Below are positions 1 to 7,090 of a stretch of DNA of 8,650 nucleotides, piece by piece. The stretch comes from Bacillota bacterium. Lineage in GTDB: Bacteria > Bacillota > Bacilli > Alicyclobacillales > Alicyclobacillaceae. The notes beneath the pieces are model-generated. The model was not told the DNA's origin. It did not search any database and saw only the letters and a program-made list of their open reading frames with translations. The stretch spans positions 1 through 8,650 of the forward strand of contig JAKADF010000115.1 in assembly GCA_021820805.1 (NCBI GenBank). Direction: 5' to 3'. The translations under genes were made by a program, and so were the position numbers. The first letter of the stretch is position 1, and the number at the start of each line of letters is the position of its first letter.

Positions 1-1057
1 TGCTGGTGGTGGCAGTATTGTCAAAATTGATCCAAGTACAGGTGAGTTAAAAGTGGGCCCGGAAAGCGCTGGTGGGGTCCCAGGCCCGGCTTGTTATGGA
101 AAGGGAGGGAAAAACCCTACACTGACTGATGCATGTTTGTTGATTGGTATTCTTAGCGCTGATTCCCCTTTGGGTGGCCGGATTATGTTAAATAAGAAAT
201 TAGCTGAAAGTGCATTCGAATCTTTGGAAACAAATTTAGATTATAAGCAGCGTATTAAGTATGCTTATGAAATGGGATTAAGTGAAATCAGCGAAGGTAT
301 CGTTGATATTTCTGTCAAACATGGGATTGATCCACGAGATTATTCGCTTATTGCTTACGGCTCTGCCGGGCCTATGTTACTTCCTGCTGTACTCGACCAA
401 GTTGGTGCAAAAAGTGTACTCGTTCCACCTTATCCAGGCCTATTCTCGGCCCTTGGCCTTTTAAGTTCAGACCTGGTATTCGCTGACAGCCGTTCCGCAT
501 ATTTAACACTTGGCTCAGATGTTGCGGAGCAAATTGATTCCTTGTTCCAATCCATGGAAGAACGTTTACTGTCTAAGGTTTCTGGAAATCGACAAGATGC
601 GAAAATTGTTCGGACGTTTGATGGTCATCTTGCAGGTCAAACGTGGGAGACGCCATTTGTTGTTGTCCCAGATGGAAAACTAACATCCGATAGTATTCAG
701 GAAATGATTGTAAACTTCCACGATACGTATGAGCAACATTGGGGAAACCGCTTTGAGGGTTTACCGGTTGTTGGTGTAACGTTCCGTTTACAGATTGTAA
801 TCCCAACGGAAAAAGTTAATTATCCAACAATTCCAGACTCCATATCGGGGGTGCCACGTGCTGTCGATGAGGTGGAATTACAATTTATTAGTAACGAGCC
901 TTTAAAGGCTAAAGTCTATATCAGAGATGAACTACGTAATGGGGATATCATTCAAGGACCTGCAATTGTTCGTGAACCTTTATCCACGCTTTATATTGTA
1001 GCTGAACAGGTAGCGAAGGTTGGAAAGTTTGGCGAAATTGTAATTACGAGAATTTAG
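1..1057 (+). CDS. hyuA: HyuA-family subunit (hydantoinase A / oxoprolinase / ketone carboxylase), 5' end missing
   Basis: The reading frame is open from base 2 to the TAG at 1055-1057 and gives 351 residues. HyuA proteins are usually about 680-720 residues, so this is roughly the C-terminal half; the start and the N-terminal part lie left of the window. Seen: the family signature AGGGSI followed by GPESAGG and PGPACYG (residues 1-40 of the fragment), YGSAGPMLLPAVLDQ, then PPYPGLFSALGLLSSD, GQTWETP, and near the end IQGPAIVREPLSTLYIV. These are conserved blocks of the hydantoinase A / 5-oxoprolinase N-subunit family. Members pair with a HyuB subunit and use ATP to open a cyclic amide (N-methylhydantoin, 5-oxoproline, caprolactam) or to carboxylate a ketone (acetone, acetophenone). 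HyuB follows after 46 bp, so the two are surely one complex, presumably cytoplasmic. The substrate cannot be read from this fragment. A GTG at 53 is internal, not the start, because conserved family sequence continues upstream of it. Confidence 0.93.
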   Translation, partial: AGGGSIVKIDPSTGELKVGPESAGGVPGPACYGKGGKNPTLTDACLLIGILSADSPLGGRIMLNKKLAESAFESLETNLDYKQRIKYAYEMGLSEISEGIVDISVKHGIDPRDYSLIAYGSAGPMLLPAVLDQVGAKSVLVPPYPGLFSALGLLSSDLVFADSRSAYLTLGSDVAEQIDSLFQSMEERLLSKVSGNRQDAKIVRTFDGHLAGQTWETPFVVVPDGKLTSDSIQEMIVNFHDTYEQHWGNRFEGLPVVGVTFRLQIVIPTEKVNYPTIPDSISGVPRAVDEVELQFISNEPLKAKVYIRDELRNGDIIQGPAIVREPLSTLYIVAEQVAKVGKFGEIVITRI

Positions 1058-1090
1058 ATTAGTTACTAATTAAGAAAACAGTTGAATATT

Positions 1091-1098
1091 GGGAGGAG
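1091..1098 (+). promoter_or_regulatory. Ribosome binding site fixing the hyuB start
   Basis: GGGAGGAG lies 5 nt before the ATG at 1104. An in-frame TTG at 1089 overlaps this site and would have no ribosome binding site of its own, so the ATG is preferred. Confidence 0.85.
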
Positions 1099-1103
1099 TA
1101 CAG

Positions 1104-3071
1104 ATGGGTGCATCGGTTTTAATTCGAGATCTTTCGGAAGAAGAATTTCTAGAGAAATATCATTGTGACCGATTTACGGCGATGGTTATCTCCACAAGGC
1201 TTCGCTATGTTGTCCAGCATATGTGTACTGGATTGCTGACAACTGCATTTTCAATTATTCTTCGTGATTGGTACGATTTTGCAGCTACAATATCGGGACC
1301 GCCTGAACAGGACTATCCAATGCCTGCAGTGAGTAATAGCCTTGTGTTGTTTTTAGGAACGATGACAGACGCAGTAAGGAACATGGTGGAAGAATACGGG
1401 CCAGAAAATTTGAAACCAGGAGATGTACTTATTGCAAATGACCCGTATCGAATCGGTACGCACGTGAACGATGTTTGCTTCGTTCGCCCCGTCTTTCATG
1501 AAGTGGCAGGACAGAATAAAATTGTTGGTTTTGTTAACTTGCAAGCCCACATGTTAGATATGGGGGGCATTGTTCCATCGGGATTTAGTGGAACGAAAAA
1601 AGATATATACGAAAATGGGTTGGTAATCAGTCCCCGTTTGCTGTACCAAAACGATAAAGTTTGTAAGCCAACTTGGAGCTTGATTTTTGACAATGCAAGA
1701 TTTGGGGAAGTTATGCAGCCTGATATGATGACGATTTATCAAAACTTGCTTTTAGGTGAGCGCTTGGTTCTAGAAACAATTGATCGGTATGGAGTTGATG
1801 CCTATTACGGTGCAATCAGTTATGCAATCGATATTTCTGCAGAGTCAATGAGACGCTCAATAGAAAATCTGTCGGATGGTGTCTATGAAGGGGAAGACAT
1901 TATCGACTGTGATGGTGTAGATAACAATGAAGAGTACCGAGTTCATGTGAAGGTAACTGTAAAAGGGGGACGCGCCGAAGTTGACTTAAGTGGTTCGTCC
2001 AGACAGGCAAGGTCATCAATTAATGGTGGATATTTGGATACAAAAACTGCAGTTGCCACAGCATTTAAGTATTTGTTGGATCCGACTTCTAACTTTACCT
2101 CGGGGGCGATGCGTGATATTGACATTGTTCTTCCAGATGCTACGGTCGCTAGTGCTATGCCACCTGAGGGAACAATTTTTATCTATTGGGAAAGTTCTAT
2201 GCCTGTACTGCTCTCTATTTTTAAGGCCCTTGAAAATACATTAGGTGATAGGGCGGTTGCAGGGGATACATGCTCGTTAAACATTCACAATGCTAACGGT
2301 GTATGGCCTCAAACAGGGACTCCCTGGGTTACTATGGCGCAGTGCGGGGGCGAACATGGAGCGTGGGGGGCGACAAAAACTGGTGACGCAGACAGTTACA
2401 ATGTGATGTATTTGGCAAATAATTTGGACCCATCGACAGAGGCAATTGAGATTGATGTTCCAGTTGTAGTTCTTCGAAAAGAGTATGTATCTGATACAGC
2501 TGGTCCTGGTACAAATCGTGGGGGAGCTGGCGTTTTAAAAGACACGCTGTGGCGGACGGCGACAGAGCATTACTCAATGCCGCTTCATCTCAAGAATCCG
2601 AGCGGGTTTGGAGTGAATGAAGGTCGAAGTGGCCGCACCGGTGCCGTATGGACATGGGATCCAGAACATTTTGACATTGAGAAAGAAAAGAAACTTTTGG
2701 GTCATGATGCGGCTACTTATAGTCGGTCTACTCCAGTTGCAGGAAAATTGAATCCGGAGACAAAGACGCCATCTGCGGATGGAGAATACTACTATTTTGC
2801 AACGGTTCCAATTTGGCAAACGAAACCAAACGCTATTTTTCGTTATATTACAAATGGTGGTGGAGGATGGGGAGACCCACTACTGCGCGATCCGGAACGA
2901 GTCAAGCGCGATGTGCGTGATGAATATTGCACGATTGAAGGAGCAAAGCGTGACTATGGGGTAGCCATTATTGGTGATCCACTGATCGATCCCGAAGAGC
3001 TTGAAGTAGATTATGAGCAGACAAATGCGCTGCGTAGAGCACTGAAGCAAGAGCATCAAGCAGTGTACTAG
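1104..3071 (+). CDS. hyuB: HyuB-family subunit (hydantoinase B / oxoprolinase / ketone carboxylase alpha-like)
   Basis: The product has 655 residues and partners the HyuA protein encoded just upstream. Conserved HyuB blocks are in order: GDVLIANDPYRIGTHVND (106-123), where D113, H120 and D123 are likely active-site or metal residues; AHMLDMGG (148-155), with the H-x2-D pair H149/D152; a central DLSGSS segment (294-299); GPGTNRGGAGV (467-477); and the C-terminal NGGGGWGDPLLRDPE block (584-598) followed by RDYGV (616-620). The family either hydrolyses cyclic amides or carboxylates ketones, both at the cost of ATP bound by the HyuA side. At 655 residues it is longer than most plain HyuB proteins (about 510-600) and shorter than acetone carboxylase alpha (about 770). 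The extra length seems to lie around residues 515-580, before the GGGGWG block. This leans towards the carboxylase-like branch, but I cannot settle it by eye. There is no frameshift and no small gamma-subunit gene follows. Confidence 0.92.
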   Translation: MGASVLIRDLSEEEFLEKYHCDRFTAMVISTRLRYVVQHMCTGLLTTAFSIILRDWYDFAATISGPPEQDYPMPAVSNSLVLFLGTMTDAVRNMVEEYGPENLKPGDVLIANDPYRIGTHVNDVCFVRPVFHEVAGQNKIVGFVNLQAHMLDMGGIVPSGFSGTKKDIYENGLVISPRLLYQNDKVCKPTWSLIFDNARFGEVMQPDMMTIYQNLLLGERLVLETIDRYGVDAYYGAISYAIDISAESMRRSIENLSDGVYEGEDIIDCDGVDNNEEYRVHVKVTVKGGRAEVDLSGSSRQARSSINGGYLDTKTAVATAFKYLLDPTSNFTSGAMRDIDIVLPDATVASAMPPEGTIFIYWESSMPVLLSIFKALENTLGDRAVAGDTCSLNIHNANGVWPQTGTPWVTMAQCGGEHGAWGATKTGDADSYNVMYLANNLDPSTEAIEIDVPVVVLRKEYVSDTAGPGTNRGGAGVLKDTLWRTATEHYSMPLHLKNPSGFGVNEGRSGRTGAVWTWDPEHFDIEKEKKLLGHDAATYSRSTPVAGKLNPETKTPSADGEYYYFATVPIWQTKPNAIFRYITNGGGGWGDPLLRDPERVKRDVRDEYCTIEGAKRDYGVAIIGDPLIDPEELEVDYEQTNALRRALKQEHQAVY

Positions 3072-3112
3072 ATAAAAACAGCATCCCTAGTAGTCAAAAA
3101 TAAAGGCGGAAT

Positions 3113-3154
3113 TCCAATGATTCTCGTCGACAAGTGTCAATGAGAATCATTGGA
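3113..3154. repeat. 13-bp perfect inverted repeat (hairpin) between hyuB and the alcohol dehydrogenase gene
   Basis: TCCAATGATTCTC (3113-3125) is exactly complementary to GAGAATCATTGGA (3142-3154). The 16-nt centre can pair further: G3126-T3141 wobble, T3127-A3140, then GAC/GTC (3129-3131 with 3136-3138) closing an AAGT loop. No T run follows, so it is not a standard intrinsic terminator. It could be an operator pair, or an RNA stem that protects or processes the message between the two gene pairs. Confidence 0.85.
3138..3152. promoter_or_regulatory. Fur-box-like palindrome upstream of the alcohol dehydrogenase gene
   Basis: The right arm of the larger repeat is itself a palindrome, CAATGA-GAA-TCATTG. 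Its core AATGAGAATCATT differs at one base of 13 from the centre of the classical Fur consensus (AATGATAATCATT); over the full 19-bp consensus the match is 13 of 19. It lies about 60 bp before the dehydrogenase start. A Fur-family repressor site is possible. Against this, the outer thirds of the consensus match poorly and I see no strong sigma-A promoter next to it. Confidence 0.28.
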
Positions 3155-3200
3155 TTCGTATTGTTGTGCCAAATTAATAAAACGTTATGGAATACGACAT

Positions 3201-3208
3201 AGGAGGAG
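3201..3208 (+). promoter_or_regulatory. Ribosome binding site fixing the alcohol dehydrogenase start
   Basis: AGGAGGAG lies 5 nt before the ATG at 3214. The in-frame ATG at 3187 is upstream of this site and would add nine residues unlike the family, so 3214 is the likely start. Confidence 0.85.
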
Positions 3209-3213
3209 TATGG

Positions 3214-4299
3214 ATGAAAGGGAAAGTTGCAGTAATGTCCGAACCTTTGAAGCTTACCTTTACGGAATATGAAATTCCAAAGGCTGAACCGGGAGCAGTT
3301 GTTGTTGAAATTACAAGAACTAATATCTGCGGGTCGGAACTTCATATTTGGAAGGGACTTCATCCAACTAAAAAATCGGGTGTTATGGGGCATGAAGCAG
3401 TAGGTAAAATCTATGAGTTAGGTGAAGGTGTAACTACAGACTATGCGGGGAAACCTATTCAAGTCGGCGATAGAATCGCGTGTACCTACTTTATTACATG
3501 CCAAAAATGTGCTCCTTGTCAAAAAGGACAGTTTCACTTATGTGAAAATGCCTATCAATTCTGGTCAAAAAATCCTGAAGAAGCCCCCCATTTTCATGGA
3601 ACCTTTGCAACTCATTACTACGTTCATCCAAACCAATACTTTTATAAAGTGCCTGACAACGTGCCAGATGCAATAGCGGCTAGTGCGAATTGCGCACTCA
3701 GCCAAGTTTATTTTGGACTAGAAAGAGCAAATGTACGCTATGGAGAAACGGTTGTCATTCAGGGTGCAGGTGGTTTGGGGCTGAATGCCTGTGCTGTAGC
3801 GAAAGAGTTCGGTGCTAACGTCATTGTAATCGATGGGTTTGAAAACCGTTTGCAACTTGCAAAAGAGTTTGGCGCAGATTATGTCATCAACTTCAATGAG
3901 TACGAGAATACAGAGGCACGGAGTAGTTTAGTTCATCAACTTACCAAAGGAGTTGGTGCTGATGTTGGGCTCGAAGTAACAGGTGTTCCCGCCGCTTTCC
4001 AAGAAGGAATACAGCTTGTACGCACAGGTGGCAGATATGTAAGCATCGGGAATATATCCCCTGGGCAGATGACGCTGTTTGATCCGGGGCTGCTTACGCG
4101 TAAATCGATTGCAGTTTTGCCAGTTGTACGGTATGACCCATGGTACTTAGATAAAGCCTTACAATTTCTCTCAACAAATATTAACAAATATCCATTTTAT
4201 AAGATGATGGATTCTGAATTTTCACTGGAAGAAATAACGACTGCACTTGATAAATCAGCAAAAAGAGAAGTTACACGTGCCTCAATTGTCGTGCAGTGA
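3214..4299 (+). CDS. Zinc-dependent, NAD-linked medium-chain alcohol dehydrogenase
   Basis: The product has 361 residues, normal for medium-chain (MDR) zinc alcohol dehydrogenases. Catalytic zinc ligands are visible: C39 in NICGSELH, H60-E61 in GHEAVG, and probably C160 in ANCALSQVYF. The structural zinc lobe has four cysteines, C96, C99, C102 and C110, in the usual C-x2-C-x2-C-x7-C spacing. The Rossmann motif GAGGLG is at 184-189, and D207 at the end of the second strand (VIVID) indicates NAD rather than NADP. It should oxidise a primary or secondary alcohol, or reduce the matching aldehyde or ketone, in the cytoplasm. The family does not reveal the substrate. It ends 31 bp before the aldehyde dehydrogenase gene, so the two are very likely co-transcribed and may act in sequence (alcohol, aldehyde, acid). 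Alternatively it could make the ketone that the HyuA/HyuB pair would carboxylate. Confidence 0.93.
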   Translation: MKGKVAVMSEPLKLTFTEYEIPKAEPGAVVVEITRTNICGSELHIWKGLHPTKKSGVMGHEAVGKIYELGEGVTTDYAGKPIQVGDRIACTYFITCQKCAPCQKGQFHLCENAYQFWSKNPEEAPHFHGTFATHYYVHPNQYFYKVPDNVPDAIAASANCALSQVYFGLERANVRYGETVVIQGAGGLGLNACAVAKEFGANVIVIDGFENRLQLAKEFGADYVINFNEYENTEARSSLVHQLTKGVGADVGLEVTGVPAAFQEGIQLVRTGGRYVSIGNISPGQMTLFDPGLLTRKSIAVLPVVRYDPWYLDKALQFLSTNINKYPFYKMMDSEFSLEEITTALDKSAKREVTRASIVVQ

Positions 4300-4316
4300 A
4301 TTTAAGTATGAAGGCT

Positions 4317-4324
4317 GGAGGGAG
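4317..4324 (+). promoter_or_regulatory. Ribosome binding site fixing the aldehyde dehydrogenase start
   Basis: GGAGGGAG lies 6 nt before the ATG at 4331. The frame is open back to an ATG at 4247, but that start would overlap the end of the upstream gene and add 28 residues unlike aldehyde dehydrogenases. Confidence 0.85.
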
Positions 4325-4330
4325 AATAAT

Positions 4331-5776
4331 ATGAGTCGTAAGCCTATGTGGGTGAATGGGGAATATACGGAATCAAGCTCTAGCGAGTGGTTTGCTACAT
4401 ATAACCCCGCAGACCAGTCTGTTATTGCAGAAGTTGCCAGAGGGAATTCGAATGATATTGATAGAGCAGTACAGGCAGCTAAAGCAACCTTCTCAAGTGA
4501 TATGTGGCAGAACTTACATCCAGCTGAGCGAGGACGGATTCTTTATCGTGTCTGTCAGCTTATTCGGAAAGATTTAGATGAGCTTGCAAAACTTGAAAGC
4601 TTGGACAACGGAAAGCCTCTTCAACAGGCAAAAACGGATGTCGAGATTGCGGCCCGTTATTTTGAGTTCTACGCTGGAGTAGCTGACAAGATACACGGAG
4701 AAACGATCCCTGTTTCACCAGGATATTTTGATTTTACAAGACGTGAACCGTTTGGCGTTTGCGGTATCATTGTTCCTTGGAATTATCCCTTGCAAATTGC
4801 GTGTCGTGCGGTTGCCCCAGCAATTGCAGCTGGAAATACTGTCGTAATGAAACCTGCAGAAGAAACTCCCCTTACTGCTCTAAAACTAGCTGAAATTTGT
4901 AAAGAAGCTGGCTTGCCAGCAGGTGCCTTAAATGTAGTCACTGGATTTGGTGAAGAAGCAGGTTCCGCATTAGCGAACCATCCAGGAATAAATCATTTGT
5001 CGTTTACTGGATCTGTGTCAACGGGGTCTATCGTTATGAAGGCTGCAGCACAAAATATTGTTCCTGTAACGCTAGAATTAGGTGGTAAGTCCCCAAACAT
5101 TGTTTTTCCAGATGCAGATTTGGAAGATGCTGCAGCTTGGGTCGTTCGGTCCATCATTCAAAACGCTGGGCAAACCTGTTCTGCTGGGTCGAGGTTGGTT
5201 GTTCATGAACAAATACATGAAAAATTTATTCAACTCGTGGTTCAACAAATGGAATCCTTAAAGTTAGGACCGGGTCTTGATGATCCGGATATGGGCCCAA
5301 TTATTTCACAAAAGCAATTAAACACTATCTTGGGATATATAAACATTGCAAAAAATGAGGGAGCAGATATTTTAACGGGGGGTGTACGCTTAGAGGATAC
5401 CCAATTATCTAAGGGGTTCTTTGTCCGACCGACTGTCCTTGATAATGTTAAGAGGGGAACAAGAGTGGCAAAGGAAGAGATATTTGGACCAGTCCTGTCT
5501 GTTCTATCTTTTAATGACGTAGCCGAAGCTATTGATATTGCAAATGAGACCGAGTATGGGTTGGTAGCTGGGGTATTTACTAGAAATGTAAGCGTAGCCC
5601 ATAAAATGTCTGAGAGGATCAAAGCTGGACAGGTATTTGTAAACACATACGGTGCAGGCGGCGGAGTAGAAATGCCATTTGGTGGTTACGGGAAGAGTGG
5701 CTTTGGCAGAGAAAAGGGTCTTGAAGCGCTTCTCTCATTCACTCAAATTAAGAACGTACTTATGAAGATTCAGTAG
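4331..5776 (+). CDS. NAD-dependent aldehyde dehydrogenase
   Basis: The product has 481 residues, typical of the classical ALDH superfamily, and resembles the betaine-aldehyde / broad-substrate type. Key features: oxyanion Asn N151 in VPWNYP; the cofactor motif VVMKPAEETP with K174 and E177 (the Glu three residues after the Lys favours NAD); FTGSVSTG (225-232); the general base E249 in LELGGKSP; the nucleophile C283 in NAGQTCSAG; EEIFGPV (382-388); and the C-terminal MPFGGYGKSGFGRE block (448-461). All catalytic residues are present, so it should be active. It would irreversibly oxidise an aldehyde to its carboxylate with NAD+. It follows the alcohol dehydrogenase gene by 31 bp, suggesting a two-step oxidation of a pathway alcohol, or oxidation of a semialdehyde formed after the HyuA/HyuB step. 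The exact substrate cannot be assigned. Confidence 0.95.
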   Translation: MSRKPMWVNGEYTESSSSEWFATYNPADQSVIAEVARGNSNDIDRAVQAAKATFSSDMWQNLHPAERGRILYRVCQLIRKDLDELAKLESLDNGKPLQQAKTDVEIAARYFEFYAGVADKIHGETIPVSPGYFDFTRREPFGVCGIIVPWNYPLQIACRAVAPAIAAGNTVVMKPAEETPLTALKLAEICKEAGLPAGALNVVTGFGEEAGSALANHPGINHLSFTGSVSTGSIVMKAAAQNIVPVTLELGGKSPNIVFPDADLEDAAAWVVRSIIQNAGQTCSAGSRLVVHEQIHEKFIQLVVQQMESLKLGPGLDDPDMGPIISQKQLNTILGYINIAKNEGADILTGGVRLEDTQLSKGFFVRPTVLDNVKRGTRVAKEEIFGPVLSVLSFNDVAEAIDIANETEYGLVAGVFTRNVSVAHKMSERIKAGQVFVNTYGAGGGVEMPFGGYGKSGFGREKGLEALLSFTQIKNVLMKIQ

Positions 5777-5808
5777 AAGATATTAACCACCGTTTAAATA
5801 TATATCAA

Positions 5809-5846
5809 AAGTGCTGCGTGAACCAACTTACATTCTCGCAGCACTT
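5809..5846. repeat. 10-bp perfect inverted repeat (hairpin) between the ALDH and nitronate-monooxygenase-like genes
   Basis: AAGTGCTGCG (5809-5818) is exactly complementary to CGCAGCACTT (5837-5846), with an 18-nt loop. On the + strand it is preceded by AAAA and followed by GCTGCTGACTTG, so it lacks the T tract of an intrinsic terminator. Read on the opposite strand it is followed by only four Ts. It may be a weak or factor-assisted terminator, or an RNA stem lowering expression of the next gene. A perfect 10-bp palindrome, AAGTTAACTT (5863-5872), follows closely. Confidence 0.7.
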
Positions 5847-5892
5847 GCTGCTGACTTGTAGAAAGTTAACTTGCTAGCGAAGTAGCGGAAAA

Positions 5893-5900
5893 AGAGGGAG
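5893..5900 (+). promoter_or_regulatory. Ribosome binding site of the nitronate-monooxygenase-like gene
   Basis: AGAGGGAG ends 4 nt before the ATG at 5905 (its GAGG core is 6 nt away). This supports the first ATG as the start. Confidence 0.75.
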
Positions 5901-5904
5901 ATAA

Positions 5905-6885
5905 ATGAACTGGAATAATCCATTCACGAATAAATTGCGTGTTTCCTATCCAATCGTTTTAGCTCCAATGGCAGGTGTTGCTGGTGGAGAATTAGCTGCA
6001 GCGGTTTCAGAAGCAGGCGGCCTGGGAATTGTGGGTGGTGGCTATTGTGATGAAAAGCAAACAACTTTAGAACTTAGAAAGGTTAGTGAACGGACAGCAA
6101 AACCGTGGGGTGTAGGATTTATTACTTGGAAGTTATGCGAAAATCCGTTATTACTCGATTTAGCTCTAGATTATAATCCAACAGTTATTTTCTTATCGTT
6201 TGGTAAGTTTGAAACCTTTGCGGAGAAGATCAAAAAGGCTGGCAAGATACTAATTTGTCAGGTTCAAAGCGTCTCAGAAGCAAAGAGAGCGTGGGACGTA
6301 GGAGCAGACGTCATAGTTGCTCAAGGCAATGAGGCAGGAGGACACGGAGGGAACTTCATGGGTACTATGTCTTTAGTTCCTGCTATTGTAGATGCTGTTT
6401 CACCAGCGCCTGTTCTAGCTGCTGGCGGCATTACAGATGGACGAGGGTTAGCCGCTGCCTTGATGCTGGGTGCTTCAGGAGTACTGATGGGTACCAGGTT
6501 CTATGCGGCGAGTGAGTCATTGGGGCATCCAACAGCAAAGAATCTTATTTCACAGATGACTGGAGATAAGACAATTCGGACACATGTTTTTGATATTGTT
6601 CGAGGACTAAAATGGCCCAATAGCTACAATGCTCGCGTGATACAGAATCAGTTTACTGACCACTGGCATGGCAACGAGATAGAACTGAGCCAGGCCGGTA
6701 CTGTGGTTCAAAAGGAATATTTTAGTTCTGTTGCAATTGGAGACTTTTCACAATCCGCTATTTTTGCTGGAGAAGGCATCGACCTGATAAATAGTGTTCG
6801 GCCTGCCGAAGAGATTATAACGAAAACTATTTTACAGGCAAGCTCTTTGGTCCAATCAACGAGCGGAATGTTAATGGGTACATGA
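5905..6885 (+). CDS. Nitronate monooxygenase-like FMN flavoprotein (2-nitropropane dioxygenase family)
   Basis: The product has 326 residues and forms a TIM-barrel flavoprotein of the NMO / 2-nitropropane dioxygenase family. Seen: the N-terminal FMN motif PIVLAPMAGVAGGELAAAVS (16-35) with AGGLGIVGGG just after; the active-site motif AQGNEAGGHGG (139-149), where H147 matches the catalytic-base histidine of nitronate monooxygenases; and the phosphate-binding strands LAAGGITDGRGLAAAL (171-186) and GASGVLMGTRF (189-199). Characterised members oxidise alkyl nitronates with O2 to carbonyl compounds. Many relatives have unknown substrates or are FMN-linked oxidoreductases in catabolic clusters, so the nitronate activity is family knowledge, not shown here. 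It follows ALDH by 128 bp and precedes the regulator by 205 bp, all on one strand. If it acts in the pathway it could supply a ketone or aldehyde to the dehydrogenases. It could also be a detoxification gene with its own expression. Confidence 0.87.
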   Translation: MNWNNPFTNKLRVSYPIVLAPMAGVAGGELAAAVSEAGGLGIVGGGYCDEKQTTLELRKVSERTAKPWGVGFITWKLCENPLLLDLALDYNPTVIFLSFGKFETFAEKIKKAGKILICQVQSVSEAKRAWDVGADVIVAQGNEAGGHGGNFMGTMSLVPAIVDAVSPAPVLAAGGITDGRGLAAALMLGASGVLMGTRFYAASESLGHPTAKNLISQMTGDKTIRTHVFDIVRGLKWPNSYNARVIQNQFTDHWHGNEIELSQAGTVVQKEYFSSVAIGDFSQSAIFAGEGIDLINSVRPAEEIITKTILQASSLVQSTSGMLMGT

Positions 6886-6886
6886 G

Positions 6887-6937
6887 TAGGTAACATTCTA
6901 CTGCTCGTGTTTACCTAGGTTCACAGATAATTTTTTT
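6887..6937 (+). terminator. Possible weak terminator after the nitronate-monooxygenase-like gene
   Basis: TAGGTAA (6887-6893) pairs with TTACCTA (6911-6917), and seven Ts follow at 6931-6937. An alternative shorter stem is AGTAG (6886-6890) with CTACT (6898-6902). The stem is AT-rich and the T run is 13 nt beyond it, so termination would be inefficient. Some read-through into the regulator gene is possible. Confidence 0.3.
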
Positions 6938-6980
6938 AGTTGGTGCTGGTAATTCAAAGAAATGTATTTGTGTGGAAACT

Positions 6981-7008
6981 TTGAGTGAGAGACCTCATTA
7001 CGTATAAA
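6981..7008 (+). promoter_or_regulatory. Probable sigma-A promoter of the GntR-family regulator
   Basis: TTGAGT (6981-6986, four of six against TTGACA) and TATAAA (7003-7008, five of six against TATAAT) are separated by 16 bp. Transcription would start near 7014-7016, about 75 bp before the regulator ATG. Confidence 0.5.
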
Positions 7009-7012
7009 GGTG

Positions 7013-7030
7013 TTGTATCTAAAAATACAA
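7013..7030. promoter_or_regulatory. Candidate operator of the GntR/FadR-type regulator
   Basis: TTGTAT (7013-7018) and ATACAA (7025-7030) form a perfect 6-bp inverted repeat with a 6-bp centre. FadR-subfamily regulators often bind short palindromes of the TTGTATACAA kind. The site falls on the predicted transcription start, just downstream of the -10 box, which suits autorepression. The centre is longer than in the usual compact site, so binding is only inferred. I saw no second copy of this palindrome in the window; the promoter of hyuA is outside it. Confidence 0.45.
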
Positions 7031-7090
7031 AATTCAAACTGAAAGTAACTCGAAGTAATTCATAGATAAACTGTGTGGTGAGCGACCAAA

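Noticed and set aside
53..1057. GTG at 53 as the start of the first gene
   Set aside because: The same frame is open to the window edge and encodes conserved HyuA sequence (AGGGSI) upstream of 53, so the gene is simply cut by the edge.
3150..3180. Sigma-A promoter for the alcohol dehydrogenase (TTGGAT with AT-rich downstream sequence)
   Set aside because: No -10 box better than three of six matches lies at a suitable distance, so read-through from upstream is at least as likely.
4247..4330. N-terminal extension of the aldehyde dehydrogenase from an ATG at 4247
   Set aside because: It overlaps the end of the alcohol dehydrogenase gene, adds residues unlike the family, and a strong ribosome binding site sits before the ATG at 4331.
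5242..5646. 134-codon minus-strand frame inside the aldehyde dehydrogenase gene
   Set aside because: It is an antisense shadow of a well-conserved gene, with no family features of its own.
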